Assembly (NCBI RefSeq): GCF_015627105.1
Contig: NZ_VTDM01000003.1
Span: 1-61,367 of the forward strand
Source of the DNA: Acinetobacter baretiae
GTDB lineage: Bacteria; Pseudomonadota; Gammaproteobacteria; Pseudomonadales; Moraxellaceae
DNA length: 61,367 nt
Reading direction: 5' to 3'
In this document: piece after piece, positions 30,704 to 40,702 of the stretch
Layout: each line of letters starts with the position of its first letter
Numbering within the stretch: the stretch's first letter is position 1
Notes under the pieces: model-generated
Seen by the model: the letters and a program-made list of their open reading frames with translations, nothing else
Told to the model about the DNA's origin: nothing
The model's database searches: none
Translations under genes and position numbers: made by a program

Positions 30704-31588
30704 ATGCTTGATGATTTTTACTACTTCGCCATGGTTGTCGAACATGGTGGGTTTAGCGCCGCAGAGCGTGCTACAGATATCCCTAAATCTAAACTGAGCC
30801 GTAGAGTGTATGCACTTGAAGAACATCTTGGTGTTCGTTTAATTCAACGTAACTCTCGACAATTTTCAGTCACCGATATTGGGCAAAATATTTATAGACA
30901 TGCTCAAGCTATGAATAATGCAGCTCAAGCCGCACATGACATGGTCAATCATTTTAGTGTAGAACCTCGTGGGATTGTACGTATTGGTGTGCCTGTTGCA
31001 ACAGCACAAAATAGATTTGCACAGATCTTACCTGCATTTTTAAAACAATACCCTGAAGTTAAAATACAAATGGTGGTCAGCAATCGACGCATAGATATTG
31101 TCAATGAAAATGTTGACCTTGCCTTACGTGTTCGTGCGCATATTGACGATGACCCAAACCTCGTTGTCCGAGAAATTAGACAAGAAGTACAACATCTATT
31201 TGCAAGTCAGGCATATCTTAATCAATATGGAACACCCAAAACGCCACAAAGTCTTACAGAACACCGCTTTTTAAGCATGTCAGAAGACTTTACCGAACAG
31301 ACTTTAACACTCAGTCACGAACACCATAGCAATGTCAAAGTACCATTAAAACCCACCATCATGGCTTCTGACCTAAACCTACTCAAAGAACTCGCCTGTC
31401 AGAATCAAGGTATCACTTTGCTTCCCGACACTATTGTCTGTGATGAAATCAGTACTCAGCAACTACGCTACGTCTTACCTGAGTGGAATGTTCCTCATGG
31501 TATTTTACATTTGGTGTATCCATCTCGCCGTGGCATTCTTCCTGCTGTACGTGTATTGATTGATTATCTCGTACAACATTTAAAATAA
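30704..31588 (+). CDS. LysR-family transcriptional regulator
   Basis: A 294-residue regulator. The winged helix-turn-helix spans about residues 1-60 (FAMVVEHGGFSAAERATDIPKS, then LSRRVYALEEHLGVRLIQR), followed by the linker helix and a type 2 periplasmic-binding-like effector domain from about residue 90. It is closest in general look to the AaeR/DsdC-like group acting on aromatic or drug-response genes, but no divergently transcribed partner exists here, so its target and ligand are unknown. Confidence 0.88.
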   Translation: MLDDFYYFAMVVEHGGFSAAERATDIPKSKLSRRVYALEEHLGVRLIQRNSRQFSVTDIGQNIYRHAQAMNNAAQAAHDMVNHFSVEPRGIVRIGVPVATAQNRFAQILPAFLKQYPEVKIQMVVSNRRIDIVNENVDLALRVRAHIDDDPNLVVREIRQEVQHLFASQAYLNQYGTPKTPQSLTEHRFLSMSEDFTEQTLTLSHEHHSNVKVPLKPTIMASDLNLLKELACQNQGITLLPDTIVCDEISTQQLRYVLPEWNVPHGILHLVYPSRRGILPAVRVLIDYLVQHLK

Positions 31589-31822
31589 GAGAAATGCTAA
31601 AAATATACATATTACGTTTAACTTTAAATACAAATAAAATATTTAAGTGGCTTACATACTATATATAAATAGATGATCAATATATGTTTTCTATTCACAC
31701 ATTCATATAAGCCACTTAAATCGTTACACAGCAGCATTTTTTCTTCATTATTTATGGCAACTCTTTTGCTAACTTCTCTTCAATGCTTCAAATATGAGAA
31801 TAGTGAAATGATGACTTATTTA

Positions 31823-32254
31823 ATGAAACGCTTGCTTACACTGGGCTTAATCACCTCTACTACATTTACCAGTATCAGTGCTTTTGCTGGGCCGTATGAC
31901 CAACCTCGTGGTCCAAACAATTTTTCAGATCGTCCATATGAGTCACAAAGGTATGACCCAAATAGACCTCAAGCCCCTATGCAAACGAGAGACCGTAATG
32001 CAGAACGCCAGCATCATTCATATAATGGGCCATCTTATGCCCAAGACAGATCACGAGCAGATCATCAACCATGGCGCAAAGGTCAGTACATTCCCAATCA
32101 ATATAGATCATCACACTACTATGTCAATGATTGGAGACGTCAACAACTTCCAACACCACCTCGTGGTCATCGCTGGCTAAATGTCAATGGTGATTATATT
32201 TTGGTTGCCATTGCAACAGGTGTAATCAGTTCCATTTTACTAAATCAACACTAA
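31823..32254 (+). CDS. RcnB-family periplasmic protein
   Basis: A 143-residue protein with a signal peptide (MKRLLTLGLITSTTFTSISAFA). The middle is rich in Arg, Pro, His, Tyr and Gln. The C-terminal half (WRKGQYIPNQYR, YYVNDWRRQQLPTPPRGHRW, VNGDYILVAIATGVI) is the RcnB domain; E. coli RcnB affects nickel and cobalt homeostasis. The ORF can be extended by 50 residues, but the start at 31823 gives a normal signal peptide; ATG codons at 31808 and 31811 are alternatives. Confidence 0.8.
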   Translation: MKRLLTLGLITSTTFTSISAFAGPYDQPRGPNNFSDRPYESQRYDPNRPQAPMQTRDRNAERQHHSYNGPSYAQDRSRADHQPWRKGQYIPNQYRSSHYYVNDWRRQQLPTPPRGHRWLNVNGDYILVAIATGVISSILLNQH

Positions 32255-32258
32255 ATAT

Positions 32259-32927
32259 CTAATGCCCCTCACTAAAAATATCTAATTGCGGTGAGGGTTT
32301 AGAATATTTTATTTTAGGAACATGCGAGCATTCAAATTCATCGACATTAAAGCCTTGAACAAATGATGTAAGATCGGTACTTTTACGAGACAACCATTCA
32401 TGTAACCGGTGTTGAGGAATAATAATCACTGAACGCTTTACATTACCCGGTTCATGAAATGTACTCATCATAGGATGATCTATCGCATCCATAGTCAACA
32501 TAGTTGCTGAGCGTATAATATCTTGATTAATTTTACAAATTTCATAAAGTGCTGCAATATAAAAAGCACCACCATCTTTACGGCGTACGCCCCAACGTTG
32601 GGGTTGACCTGCAACGTATTTACTTTCATAAAATTCAGTCACAGCAACCACACCAAATTTATATTTATGTAAAGCATTTTGAAAACTTGGTTTATCCCAC
32701 AACGTTTCTTGTCGGGCATTATATGTTTTTTTTGCAATGTTTAAATCTGTTGCCCACTGCGGAACCAACCCAAAAATCACTTCTCTCCATTCTAGTCCTT
32801 GTTGCGAAGCAAATAATAAAGGAAATCGCCCCGCTGGAAAAACCTCATTGGCATAATCAAAGCTAATTTTTGGCAAATGAAGTTGCTGGCATTGTTGTAT
32901 TGTCAGTGGTTTAAAATTTGCACACAT
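32259..32927 (-). CDS. SOS response-associated peptidase (SRAP/YedK/HMCES family)
   Basis: A 222-residue protein whose family crosslinks to abasic sites in single-stranded DNA through the amine and thiol of the residue after Met. The start at 32927 yields Met-Cys2, the catalytic cysteine, which decides it over the ATG two codons upstream. Further family residues are NARQET (Asn and Glu for DNA binding), TEFYES (catalytic Glu) and the His in TFHEPGN, where the common motif is HDRMP-like. Convergent with the RcnB gene, only 4 bp apart. Confidence 0.85.
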   Translation of the reverse strand: MCANFKPLTIQQCQQLHLPKISFDYANEVFPAGRFPLLFASQQGLEWREVIFGLVPQWATDLNIAKKTYNARQETLWDKPSFQNALHKYKFGVVAVTEFYESKYVAGQPQRWGVRRKDGGAFYIAALYEICKINQDIIRSATMLTMDAIDHPMMSTFHEPGNVKRSVIIIPQHRLHEWLSRKSTDLTSFVQGFNVDEFECSHVPKIKYSKPSPQLDIFSEGH

Positions 32928-33035
32928 AATCATTCATTAAATGGACGAATGTATATTTTAACGCCTTTTTAACAGACTGAATATCTACAATATTACGTTT
33001 TTACTGATATAAAACATGGAAAAATCCTATATTTA

Positions 33036-33080
33036 AAACCCCCAAAGCCTCAACAATCAACTTGATCTTTGAGGCTTTGG
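33036..33080 (-). terminator. Terminator of glcB
   Basis: CCAAAGCCTCAA (33042-33053) pairs with TTGAGGCTTTGG (33069-33080), with a smaller nested ATCAA/TTGAT hairpin in the loop. The minus strand then reads GGGTTTTAAAT. It lies 14 bp after the glcB stop codon. Confidence 0.8.
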
Positions 33081-33093
33081 CGTAGGTAAATCA

Positions 33094-35262
33094 CTATTCA
33101 CTTACACAGTAACCTTTAAGTTTTAAACGTGCTGCATGTAAAAGTGGCTCTGTATAGCCTGAAGGTTGTAATTCACCTTTAAAAATTAAATCAGATGCTG
33201 CTTGAAAAGCCAAATTATGGCTTAAATTGTCTGACATGGCTTTATATTTTGGATCATTGGCATTTTGCTGATCTACAATTTTTGCCATCCGCACGAGTGT
33301 CTCACGCACTTGGCTTGCTGTAACAATACCATGATGCAACCAATTGGCGATGTGCTGTGATGAAATACGTAACGTTGCTCGATCTTCCATTAACCCCACA
33401 TGATGAATATCGGGTACTTTAGAACAGCCCATTCCTAAATCAACCCAACGCACAACGTATCCCAAAATACCTTGACAATTATTCTCAAGTTCTTGGTTTA
33501 TCTCTTCTGTTGTCCAATGTATTTGTGTTGCCAAAGGTGGTGTCAATAAATCGTTTAAACTCAACATATCTTGTTTTAGTTGTTTATTTTGTTGTTCAAC
33601 CACATGACACTGATGATAATGCATTGCGTGAATGACTGCACCAGAAGGTGATGGCACCCATGCACAAGATGCACCTGCCTGAGGATGCTCAATTTTACTT
33701 TGATACATCTCAAGCAATTGGTCGGGTTTCGGCCACATCCCTTTACCAATTTGAGCTTTTCCTTGTAGACCACAGGCCAAACCAATTGCAACATTACGAT
33801 TTTCATACGCTGCAAACCACTTTTGTTGCTTAATATCTGCTTTTCTGACCATAGGGCCTGCCACCATAAAGGTATGAATCTCATCCCCTGTACGGTCCAT
33901 AAAACCAGTATTAATAAAAATAATACGATCTTTAGCCGCAGCAATACATGCTTTTAAATTGACAGAAGTACGACGCTCTTCATCCATAATTCCAATTTTC
34001 AAGCTTTTATGCGGTAATTCAACAAGTTGTTCTGCTTTTTCAAACAGATCTACAGCAAATTTTACTTCCTCTGGGCCATGCATTTTAGGTTTTACAATAT
34101 ACATCGAACCTGTGCGAGAATTTCTTAATGTATTTTGCCCTAAAATATCAATTTTACTCAGTAATGGCGTAATTAAAATGTCTAAAATCCCTTCAAAGAT
34201 TTCTTCACCGTGTATTAAAACAGCAGGATTCGTCATCAAATGACCAACATGTCGGAGTAACATCATCGATCGCCCATGTAAAGTGATCGTTTGGCCTGTT
34301 GTCGTTTGATAATGACGGTCAGGATGTAAAGTTCTTGTCAGCATTTGGCCATTTTTCTCAAAACGGTCTGTAAGTGTACCTTGCATAAGGCCAAGCCAAT
34401 TGCGATACCCCTCCACTTTTTCTTCTGCATCTACTGCAGCAACAGAGTCTTCTAAATCTTGAATCGTGGTGACTGCGGACTCTAAAATGATATCTTTAAT
34501 TTTTGCTTGATCTATTCGACCAATAAAATGGCTGCCATCAAATTGTATCATGACATGTAATTGATGATGCTGAAACACCAACTCAGTAGGTGCTAATTTT
34601 TCACCGTTAAAACCCACAAATAATGCACGATTTACAAGTGTTGTTACTTGTCCATCAGTCAACGTAATCCACAGTGTATTTTCTTCAATATGATATTTCA
34701 CTGCATTTGAATGTGAGCCATGTTCCAACGCAAAATTTTCATCTAAAAACTGCTTAGCAAATGAAATTACCTTTTGGCCACGTATTGGATTATACGATGT
34801 TGTTTTTTCAGCACCTTCTTTTTCTGAGATGAGATTAAATCCATAGAGTGCATCGTATAATGAACCCCATCGGGCATTTGCAGCATTCAAGCTATAGCGC
34901 GCATTACGCACAGGAACAACCAATTGAGGTCCTGCAATGGTTGCAATTTCGTCATCAACAGAATCAGTTGTAATTTTAAAATCTTCAATATCAGGAGTTA
35001 AATAATCAATATCGTATAAAAACTGTTTGTATACTTCTACATCAAATGAATGTTCTTTATGCCAACGTGTAATTTCAGATTGAAGCGTTTGACGATGTTG
35101 CAAGAGTTGTTTATTTCGTGCGGTAAATGCCTTGACGATTTTTTCAAATTCAGACCAATAGGTAGAACTATTTAACTTCGCAACTGGAAGTGCTTCATTT
35201 TCGATAAAATCAAAAAGTATTTGATCTATGGCTAAGTCACCTATCTGTACACGTTGTGTCAT
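33094..35262 (-). CDS. glcB: Malate synthase G
   Basis: A 722-residue single-chain malate synthase of the G type, condensing glyoxylate with acetyl-CoA in the glyoxylate pathway. Recognised by NAANARWGSLYDALYG, GRSMMLLRHVGH, MDEERRTSVNLKACI, FINTGFMDRTGDEIH and CAWVPSPSGAVIHAMHYHQ. Length matches the family. A strong AAGGAA site precedes the ATG. Isocitrate lyase (aceA) is not in the window. Confidence 0.96.
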   Translation of the reverse strand: MTQRVQIGDLAIDQILFDFIENEALPVAKLNSSTYWSEFEKIVKAFTARNKQLLQHRQTLQSEITRWHKEHSFDVEVYKQFLYDIDYLTPDIEDFKITTDSVDDEIATIAGPQLVVPVRNARYSLNAANARWGSLYDALYGFNLISEKEGAEKTTSYNPIRGQKVISFAKQFLDENFALEHGSHSNAVKYHIEENTLWITLTDGQVTTLVNRALFVGFNGEKLAPTELVFQHHQLHVMIQFDGSHFIGRIDQAKIKDIILESAVTTIQDLEDSVAAVDAEEKVEGYRNWLGLMQGTLTDRFEKNGQMLTRTLHPDRHYQTTTGQTITLHGRSMMLLRHVGHLMTNPAVLIHGEEIFEGILDILITPLLSKIDILGQNTLRNSRTGSMYIVKPKMHGPEEVKFAVDLFEKAEQLVELPHKSLKIGIMDEERRTSVNLKACIAAAKDRIIFINTGFMDRTGDEIHTFMVAGPMVRKADIKQQKWFAAYENRNVAIGLACGLQGKAQIGKGMWPKPDQLLEMYQSKIEHPQAGASCAWVPSPSGAVIHAMHYHQCHVVEQQNKQLKQDMLSLNDLLTPPLATQIHWTTEEINQELENNCQGILGYVVRWVDLGMGCSKVPDIHHVGLMEDRATLRISSQHIANWLHHGIVTASQVRETLVRMAKIVDQQNANDPKYKAMSDNLSHNLAFQAASDLIFKGELQPSGYTEPLLHAARLKLKGYCVSE

Positions 35263-35377
35263 TATTTTTCCTTATTTGATCTGGCATCATTCATTTGGGC
35301 AACATTTTATTGTCTCTCACCCACCTTTGCTAAAAACTCATTTAGCGCAAACACTTATTAGCAAAAAACAGACCAAT

Positions 35378-36469
35378 TTAAGCCATACGATGTTTTTTGC
35401 TCAAATACTCAGCAGATTGCATTTCCAATAGCCTAGAACGTGTACGCTCAATTTCAAATGCTAGTTTTTGCCCCTGATAAATATTTAAAATAGGCACTTG
35501 TGAGGTTAAAATCAGCTTTACACCGCGGTCATAAAATTCATCAACCAAATAGATAAAACGCCGTGTACCATCTGCAAGCTGATCACTTAAAAGAGGTATA
35601 TCACTCACAAATACCGTGTGATATCTATTTGCAATTTCAATAAAATCGATAGGACTTCTTGGTTTTAAACACAATTCATTAAAATGACACCACAGTATTT
35701 CAGAGGTGTGTGCTAAAGTTAAAACCTCTCGATGATTCACCTCAATGGCTGTAGTCATAACTTTATGTACATCAACCAGTTGATTAAAGCGCTGTTGCAT
35801 CCATTGTGTTGTTTTTTCATTTAAAGGGCTTTGAAACAAATCTGCTTGTTGTAATATTCTTAACCGATAATCTATACCTGCATCTATATTGAGAATATGA
35901 CAATGTTTTTTTAGCAACGCTATTGTTGGTAAAAAACGATCTCGATGTAAGCCATCTTTATATAAACCATCGGGCGCAATATTCGATGTTGCAATCAGAC
36001 TCACACCACGCTGAAATAATTTTTGAAATAAATCACTCAGTATCATGGCATCAGGTACGCTAGATACAAAAAATTCATCGAAACAAATGACTTTAGCTTG
36101 TTCATGAATATGATCTGCGACTGCATCTAACGGATTCTGCTGTCCGACTCGTTGGTTAAGTTGCTGATGTACATATTGCATAAAGTGATGAAAGTGTAAT
36201 CGCATTTTACGCTTTAAAGGTAACGACTCAAAAAAAAGATCCATTAACCAAGTTTTGCCACGACCCACGCCCCCCCACATATACACACCTTGAGGAATTT
36301 GTTTTTTACGAAAAAATGAGAAGATTGTTTTTGATGATTTTTCTTCAGCCACTAACTGATGCCATAACACATCTAAAGCATCTATTGCTTTTTTTTGTAC
36401 ACGATCTGAAGTTACTTTTCCTTCATCTATAGCCTGTTGATAAACAACCAATGGAGAGTGCTGATCCAT
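35378..36469 (-). CDS. zapE: Cell division protein ZapE (AFG1-like ATPase)
   Basis: A 363-residue P-loop ATPase. Walker A is GGVGRGKTW at about residue 68-76, Walker B VICFDEFFV, with SNIAPDGLYKDGLHRDRFLP and FIYLVDEFYDRGVKL following. E. coli ZapE acts at the Z-ring during constriction under stress. The ATG at 36469 gives the family N-terminus; the 12-residue extension upstream is hydrophobic and unlikely to be translated. Confidence 0.9.
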   Translation of the reverse strand: MDQHSPLVVYQQAIDEGKVTSDRVQKKAIDALDVLWHQLVAEEKSSKTIFSFFRKKQIPQGVYMWGGVGRGKTWLMDLFFESLPLKRKMRLHFHHFMQYVHQQLNQRVGQQNPLDAVADHIHEQAKVICFDEFFVSSVPDAMILSDLFQKLFQRGVSLIATSNIAPDGLYKDGLHRDRFLPTIALLKKHCHILNIDAGIDYRLRILQQADLFQSPLNEKTTQWMQQRFNQLVDVHKVMTTAIEVNHREVLTLAHTSEILWCHFNELCLKPRSPIDFIEIANRYHTVFVSDIPLLSDQLADGTRRFIYLVDEFYDRGVKLILTSQVPILNIYQGQKLAFEIERTRSRLLEMQSAEYLSKKHRMA

Positions 36470-36615
36470 AATAGAGTGATCTAAAAATAAAATAAAGCAT
36501 AGCAAAGATCGAGCATAAGCTACATCTGTTTTATAATCTAAGATTTAGTTTTTATATATTTACGATTAAGGTCACAATCATTATGCGTTTAAAAAGAATT
36601 TTAAGATGCATTAAA

Positions 36616-36650
36616 GCCATAACACACCATATTTTATCGTATGTTATGGC
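36616..36650 (-). terminator. Hairpin after pyrF
   Basis: GCCATAACA and TGTTATGGC form a 9-bp stem with a 17-nt loop, 8 bp after the pyrF stop codon. On the minus strand only TTT follows, so termination is uncertain. Confidence 0.5.
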
Positions 36651-36657
36651 CTAGATT

Positions 36658-37341
36658 TTACATAATTGATTGTATAATTTCTTTTAGTGTTTTTTGAGGA
36701 TGAGCTGATTTTGTAATTGGTCGACCAATCACTAAATGTGTTGCACCAGCATCCATCGCTTGTGATGGCGTCACAATTCTCTTTTGATCATCACTTTGAC
36801 TGCCCTGAGGGCGAATACCCGGTGTGACTAAAGTAAAGTCTTGACCCAACTCTGCGCGTAAAAATGTCGCTTCTTGTGCCGAACAAACAATACCATTTAA
36901 GCCTGAGTCTTTGGTTAATCGTGCTAGGCGTCTCACGTGATCCACAGGATTGACATCTAAACCAATGTCTTTTAAATCTTCTTGTGCCATGGAGGTAAGT
37001 ACAGTGACTGCAATAAGTTGCGTTTGATAATTTCCTGCATTCAATCGCTCAGCACAAGTTTCCATCATCTTACGGCCGCCAGATGCATGCACGTTAACCA
37101 TCCATACACCAAGATCTGCAGCAGCACATACGGCTTGCGCAGTGGTATTTGGAATATCATGAAACTTTAAATCCAAAAATACGTCAAAGCCCAATTGATG
37201 TAAGGCTTTTACGATTTCTGGTCCTTCATGGGTAAATAACTCTTTACCCACTTTTACCCGACATAAACTAGGGTCGAGTTGATCAGCAAGCTGTAATGCT
37301 TCTTTTTTACTTTTTGAATCTAAAGCAACAATGATACTCAA
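36658..37341 (-). CDS. pyrF: Orotidine 5'-phosphate decarboxylase
   Basis: A 227-residue enzyme catalysing the last step of UMP synthesis. The catalytic core [10 protein letters not shown] (57-66) contains the Asp-Lys-Asp array, and the phosphate loop [10 protein letters not shown] follows. The start codon is TTG at 37341, supported by GAGG 7 nt upstream. It is the last gene of the rpsA-ihfB-lapA-pyrF run, separated from lapA by a palindrome overlapping the lapA stop codon. Confidence 0.95.
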   Translation of the reverse strand: MSIIVALDSKSKKEALQLADQLDPSLCRVKVGKELFTHEGPEIVKALHQLGFDVFLDLKFHDIPNTTAQAVCAAADLGVWMVNVHASGGRKMMETCAERLNAGNYQTQLIAVTVLTSMAQEDLKDIGLDVNPVDHVRRLARLTKDSGLNGIVCSAQEATFLRAELGQDFTLVTPGIRPQGSQSDDQKRIVTPSQAMDAGATHLVIGRPITKSAHPQKTLKEIIQSIM

Positions 37342-37363
37342 GGTATAACCTCAACAAAGAATA

Positions 37364-37393
37364 AATCAAAGCCCATTATAATGGGCTTTGATT
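37364..37393 (-). terminator. Perfect 30-bp palindrome overlapping the lapA stop codon
   Basis: Both arms together, 37364 to 37393, are self-complementary (core AAAGCCCATTATAATGGGCT). The lapA stop codon is at 37376-37378, inside it, and pyrF starts 22 bp further on. The minus strand continues TTTGATTTATTC, a weak T-rich tail. Could be a terminator, attenuator or a processing site. Confidence 0.6.
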
Positions 37394-37738
37394 ATTTGAG
37401 TTAATATCTAACACTGTTTTTTCATGTCTTGTATTTGCAGCAGCTTCTTTTGCAGCCAATTGTGCAGCTTCAACCTGCTCTTTTCTTAAACGCTCAATTT
37501 CTTTGTTTAAGCGTTTAATTTCCCAATGAGTTTGAAATACTTTAAATACCTGCACACCAACAAGTAGACCCAATACAACGCCTAATGCCAATGTAATTAA
37601 AACTAGTAATCCCAAACGCATTTCAGGAACATCATGAGTAAACCATAAATCAACAGTAACAGGTGTGCTATTTATGAGAACCAATGCAAGGGAATAAACA
37701 AATACTAGAATCAATAAAATCAGTAAGATAAAACGCAT
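37376..37738 (-). CDS. lapA: LapA domain (DUF1049) inner-membrane protein
   Basis: A 120-residue protein with two transmembrane helices (about 3-22 and 42-64) and a cytoplasmic helix rich in Glu, Lys and Ala (RLNKEIERLRKEQVEAA). LapA works with LapB in tuning LpxC turnover and lipopolysaccharide synthesis in E. coli. No lapB follows here; pyrF does. The C-terminus (about 40 residues) lies within a region that overlaps a palindrome. Confidence 0.85.
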   Translation of the reverse strand: MRFILLILLILVFVYSLALVLINSTPVTVDLWFTHDVPEMRLGLLVLITLALGVVLGLLVGVQVFKVFQTHWEIKRLNKEIERLRKEQVEAAQLAAKEAAANTRHEKTVLDINSNNQSPL

Positions 37739-37765
37739 AATATCACCATATAGATGTAGTTTTAA

Positions 37766-38068
37766 TTATTTAACTTGCTCATTTACTGCATCACGCAGTG
37801 CTTTACCTGGCTTAAAGTGTGGTACAGATTTCGCAGCAACCTCAACAGATTTTCCTGTTTTTGGGTTACGCCCAATGCGAGGATCACGATGATGTAGAGC
37901 AAAGCTACCAAAACCACGTATTTCAATGCGGTCATCTGCAGACAATGTATCAATCATTTGATCTATCATAATCTTCACAGCGTCTTCGACTAAGGGTTCA
38001 GCCAAATGTGGGTTTTTTAAAGCAATGCGCTGTATTAAGTCTGATTTATTCAGTGCTTCTTTAGTCAT
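37766..38068 (-). CDS. ihfB: Integration host factor beta subunit
   Basis: A 100-residue DNA-bending protein of the HU/IHF family. Family signatures are [26 protein letters not shown], the beta-arm that intercalates into the minor groove, and [12 protein letters not shown]. It lies after rpsA, its classical position. A GAGG site precedes the ATG. IHF is needed for leader recognition in type I-F CRISPR adaptation, which may matter for the array in this window. Confidence 0.96.
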   Translation of the reverse strand: MTKEALNKSDLIQRIALKNPHLAEPLVEDAVKIMIDQMIDTLSADDRIEIRGFGSFALHHRDPRIGRNPKTGKSVEVAAKSVPHFKPGKALRDAVNEQVK

Positions 38069-38138
38069 GTAACGACCTCATTGATTTTTAGCGACTTTTA
38101 TTTGTTAGTTATTAGATAATAACTTGTTTAAATACAAA

Positions 38139-38172
38139 ACGGTAGTGTAATAAGTCAATATTACACTACCGT
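38139..38172 (-). terminator. Terminator between rpsA and ihfB
   Basis: ACGGTAGTGTAATA pairs perfectly with TATTACACTACCGT (14 bp) around a 6-nt loop. The minus strand continues TTTGTATTT. It lies about 57 bp after the rpsA stop and 70 bp before ihfB, so ihfB probably has its own promoter or relies on partial read-through. Confidence 0.82.
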
Positions 38173-38229
38173 TAACAGTAATTAAATATAAAGTATCAAT
38201 TAGTTACACTAATTAATACTTTTTTCTTA

Positions 38230-39909
38230 CTATTTTTGTTGCTGTGCTTTAATCAAGTCACCAATCGTTTTAGGACCGTTGTCTTGAGCAGCAGGTGCTG
38301 CTTGACGCAAGTTAGCAACTGCTTCACGCTCTTCAGCTTCGTCTTTTGCTTTAATAGACAAGTTGATTGTACGTGATTTGCGGTCAACATTAATGATTTT
38401 CGCATCAATTTCCTGACCAACTTCTAGGAATTTCGTTGCATCTTCAACGCGATCACGGTTGATTTCAGAAGCTTTTAATTGCGCTTCTACTTCATCAGCA
38501 AGTTTTACTGTTGCAGCTTTTGCATCAACAGCAATAACAGTACCTTTAACCAATGCACCGCGTTCGTTTGTTGCTAAGAAATCATTAAACGGATCGCTGT
38601 TTAATTGCTTGATACCTAGGCTAATACGGTTACCTTCAGCATCTACAGATAAGATAACGGCTTCAACAGTGTCACCTTTTTTGTAGCGACGAATTGCTTC
38701 TTCACCTTGTTCATTCCAAGAAATGTCAGATAGGTGAACAAGACCATCGATACCACCTGGTAAACCAATAAAGATACCAAAGTCAGTGATTGATTTAATC
38801 GTACCTGAAACTTTTTCACCTTTATCATGGTTTTTAGAAAACTCTTCCCATGGGTTAGCACGAGTTTGTTTAATACCAAGAGAAATACGACGACGTTCTT
38901 CGTCTACTTCTAGAACCATAACTTCAACTTCATCACCAATCTGAACAACTTTAGATGGGTGGATGTTTTTGTTGGTATGATCCATTTCAGAAACGTGAAC
39001 TAGACCTTCAACACCTTCAGCGATTTCAGCGAAACAACCGTAGTCTGTTAAGTTAGTTACACGTGCTTTAACGATAGAACCTTTAGGGTAACGGTTCATG
39101 ATCGCTAACCAAGGATCTTCGCCAAGTTGTTTAAGACCTAGAGAAACACGGTTACGATCGCGATCAAATTTAAGGACTTTAACAGTCACTTCTTGACCAA
39201 CTTCTACTACTTCTGAAGGGTGCTTAATGCGTTTCCAAGCCATATCTGTGATATGTAGAAGACCATCAATTCCACCTAGATCAACAAATGCGCCGTAGTC
39301 TGTAAGGTTCTTAATTGTACCTGTAACTGTTTGGCCTTCTTCAAGTTGAGCAAGCAATGCTTCACGGTCAGCAGAAGATTCAGCTTCCATTACTGCACGG
39401 CGAGAAACAACAACGTTGTTACGTTTTGCATCAAGTTTAATAACTTTAAACTCTAACTCTTTACCTTCAAGGTGAGTTGTGTCACGGATTGGACGAGTAT
39501 CAACCAAAGAACCTGGTAAGAATGCACGTACTGGACCGATGTCAACTGTGAAACCGCCTTTTACTTTACCAGAGATTAGACCAGTAACGATTTCGCCGTC
39601 TTCAAAGATTTTTTCAAGTTTAGTCCACGTTTCAGCACGTTTTGCTTTTTCACGTGAAAGAACTGTTTGACCCATACCGTTGTCAAGTGCTTCAACAACA
39701 ACATCAACAGTGTCACCAACTTGAACTTCTAGTTCACGCTGGTCGTTTAAGAATTCTGCACGGTCAACAACGCCTTCTGATTTAAGGCCAGTGTCAACAG
39801 TTACCCAGTCAGCATCGATGTTTACAACAACACCTTGGATGACTGCACCCTTTTCAACGTTAAGATTTAATTCGCTTGCTTCAAAGAGGGCTGCAAAAGA
39901 TTCGGTCAT
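38230..39909 (-). CDS. rpsA: 30S ribosomal protein S1
   Basis: A 559-residue mRNA-binding ribosomal protein with six S1 OB-fold repeats at roughly 20-90, 105-172, 190-260, 275-347, 362-434 and 449-520. The middle repeats carry the clear motif [24 protein letters not shown] and its relatives. Length matches E. coli S1 (557). Usually autoregulated in gammaproteobacteria. It lies between cmk and ihfB as usual, with about 108 bp between the cmk stop and its start. Confidence 0.97.
   Translation of the reverse strand: MTESFAALFEASELNLNVEKGAVIQGVVVNIDADWVTVDTGLKSEGVVDRAEFLNDQRELEVQVGDTVDVVVEALDNGMGQTVLSREKAKRAETWTKLEKIFEDGEIVTGLISGKVKGGFTVDIGPVRAFLPGSLVDTRPIRDTTHLEGKELEFKVIKLDAKRNNVVVSRRAVMEAESSADREALLAQLEEGQTVTGTIKNLTDYGAFVDLGGIDGLLHITDMAWKRIKHPSEVVEVGQEVTVKVLKFDRDRNRVSLGLKQLGEDPWLAIMNRYPKGSIVKARVTNLTDYGCFAEIAEGVEGLVHVSEMDHTNKNIHPSKVVQIGDEVEVMVLEVDEERRRISLGIKQTRANPWEEFSKNHDKGEKVSGTIKSITDFGIFIGLPGGIDGLVHLSDISWNEQGEEAIRRYKKGDTVEAVILSVDAEGNRISLGIKQLNSDPFNDFLATNERGALVKGTVIAVDAKAATVKLADEVEAQLKASEINRDRVEDATKFLEVGQEIDAKIINVDRKSRTINLSIKAKDEAEEREAVANLRQAAPAAQDNGPKTIGDLIKAQQQK
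39646..39661. promoter_or_regulatory. parS-like site inside rpsA
   Basis: TTTTTCACGTGAAAGA matches 14 of 16 bases of the common chromosomal parS palindrome TGTTTCACGTGAAACA, including the central 12 bases exactly. It lies within coding sequence (codons for Leu-Ser-Arg-Glu-Lys), so it could be coincidental. parA and parB are encoded about 11 kb away. Confidence 0.35.
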
Positions 39910-40017
39910 GGTATACCTGATATGTTCAGCGGTCTTGGATCAGTCAAGGCCTGTTTAATTACATTTATACGTTGTCTACTTTAAAACTGATCGAGCAACA
40001 TATAAACAAAAAATAAG

Positions 40018-40692
40018 TTAAATCAACTGTGTATCGATATACGAGCGCATCTGATTAAACACATCATCTATCGATAAATGAGAGCTATCTATAATGAGCG
40101 CATCAGACGCAGGCTTAAGAGGAGCAACAACTCGCTGCGTGTCTCTACGGTCGCGTTCTTCGATGTTGATTAAAATGGCGCTCAGTTTAGCATCAACCCC
40201 CATGCCCTGCAACTGCTTGTATCTTCTTTCTGCACGAGATTGCGCTGATGCTGTTAAATAGATTTTTGCTTGTGCTTGTGGAAATACAACTGTACCCATA
40301 TCACGTCCATCTGCAACTAAGCCTTTAGATGTTGCAAATTGGCGTTGACGTGCTAATAAAGCATCTCTGAGTGGAGCAATGGCTGCAACCTTTGAGGCAA
40401 ATAGCCCAACTTCTTCACTGCGAATCTGTTTTGATACATCTTCACCATTTAAATAGGTTTGGATTCCATGCATTGAAGGTACAAATTCAATATCCAAATG
40501 GGTGGCAATATTTACAGCGTCAGAGATATTTTCATCTAACTGTGTAAGTAAATTTTGTTGTGCCAAGCTTAATCCAAGTAAACGATAAATAGCGCCAGAA
40601 TCTAACAATTGATACTGATAATATTGTGCTAATTTTGTTGCAAGTGTTCCTTTACCAGAACCACTTGGACCGTCAATTGTAATAATATTCAT
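40018..40692 (-). CDS. cmk: Cytidylate kinase
   Basis: A 224-residue kinase phosphorylating CMP and dCMP. The P-loop is GPSGSGKG (8-15), [13 protein letters not shown] positions the nucleotide site, and [13 protein letters not shown] and [10 protein letters not shown] are family motifs. AAGG lies about 8 nt before the ATG. tadA ends 10 bp upstream. Confidence 0.96.
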   Translation of the reverse strand: MNIITIDGPSGSGKGTLATKLAQYYQYQLLDSGAIYRLLGLSLAQQNLLTQLDENISDAVNIATHLDIEFVPSMHGIQTYLNGEDVSKQIRSEEVGLFASKVAAIAPLRDALLARQRQFATSKGLVADGRDMGTVVFPQAQAKIYLTASAQSRAERRYKQLQGMGVDAKLSAILINIEERDRRDTQRVVAPLKPASDALIIDSSHLSIDDVFNQMRSYIDTQLI

Positions 40693-40702
40693 ACACTTGC
40701 CT

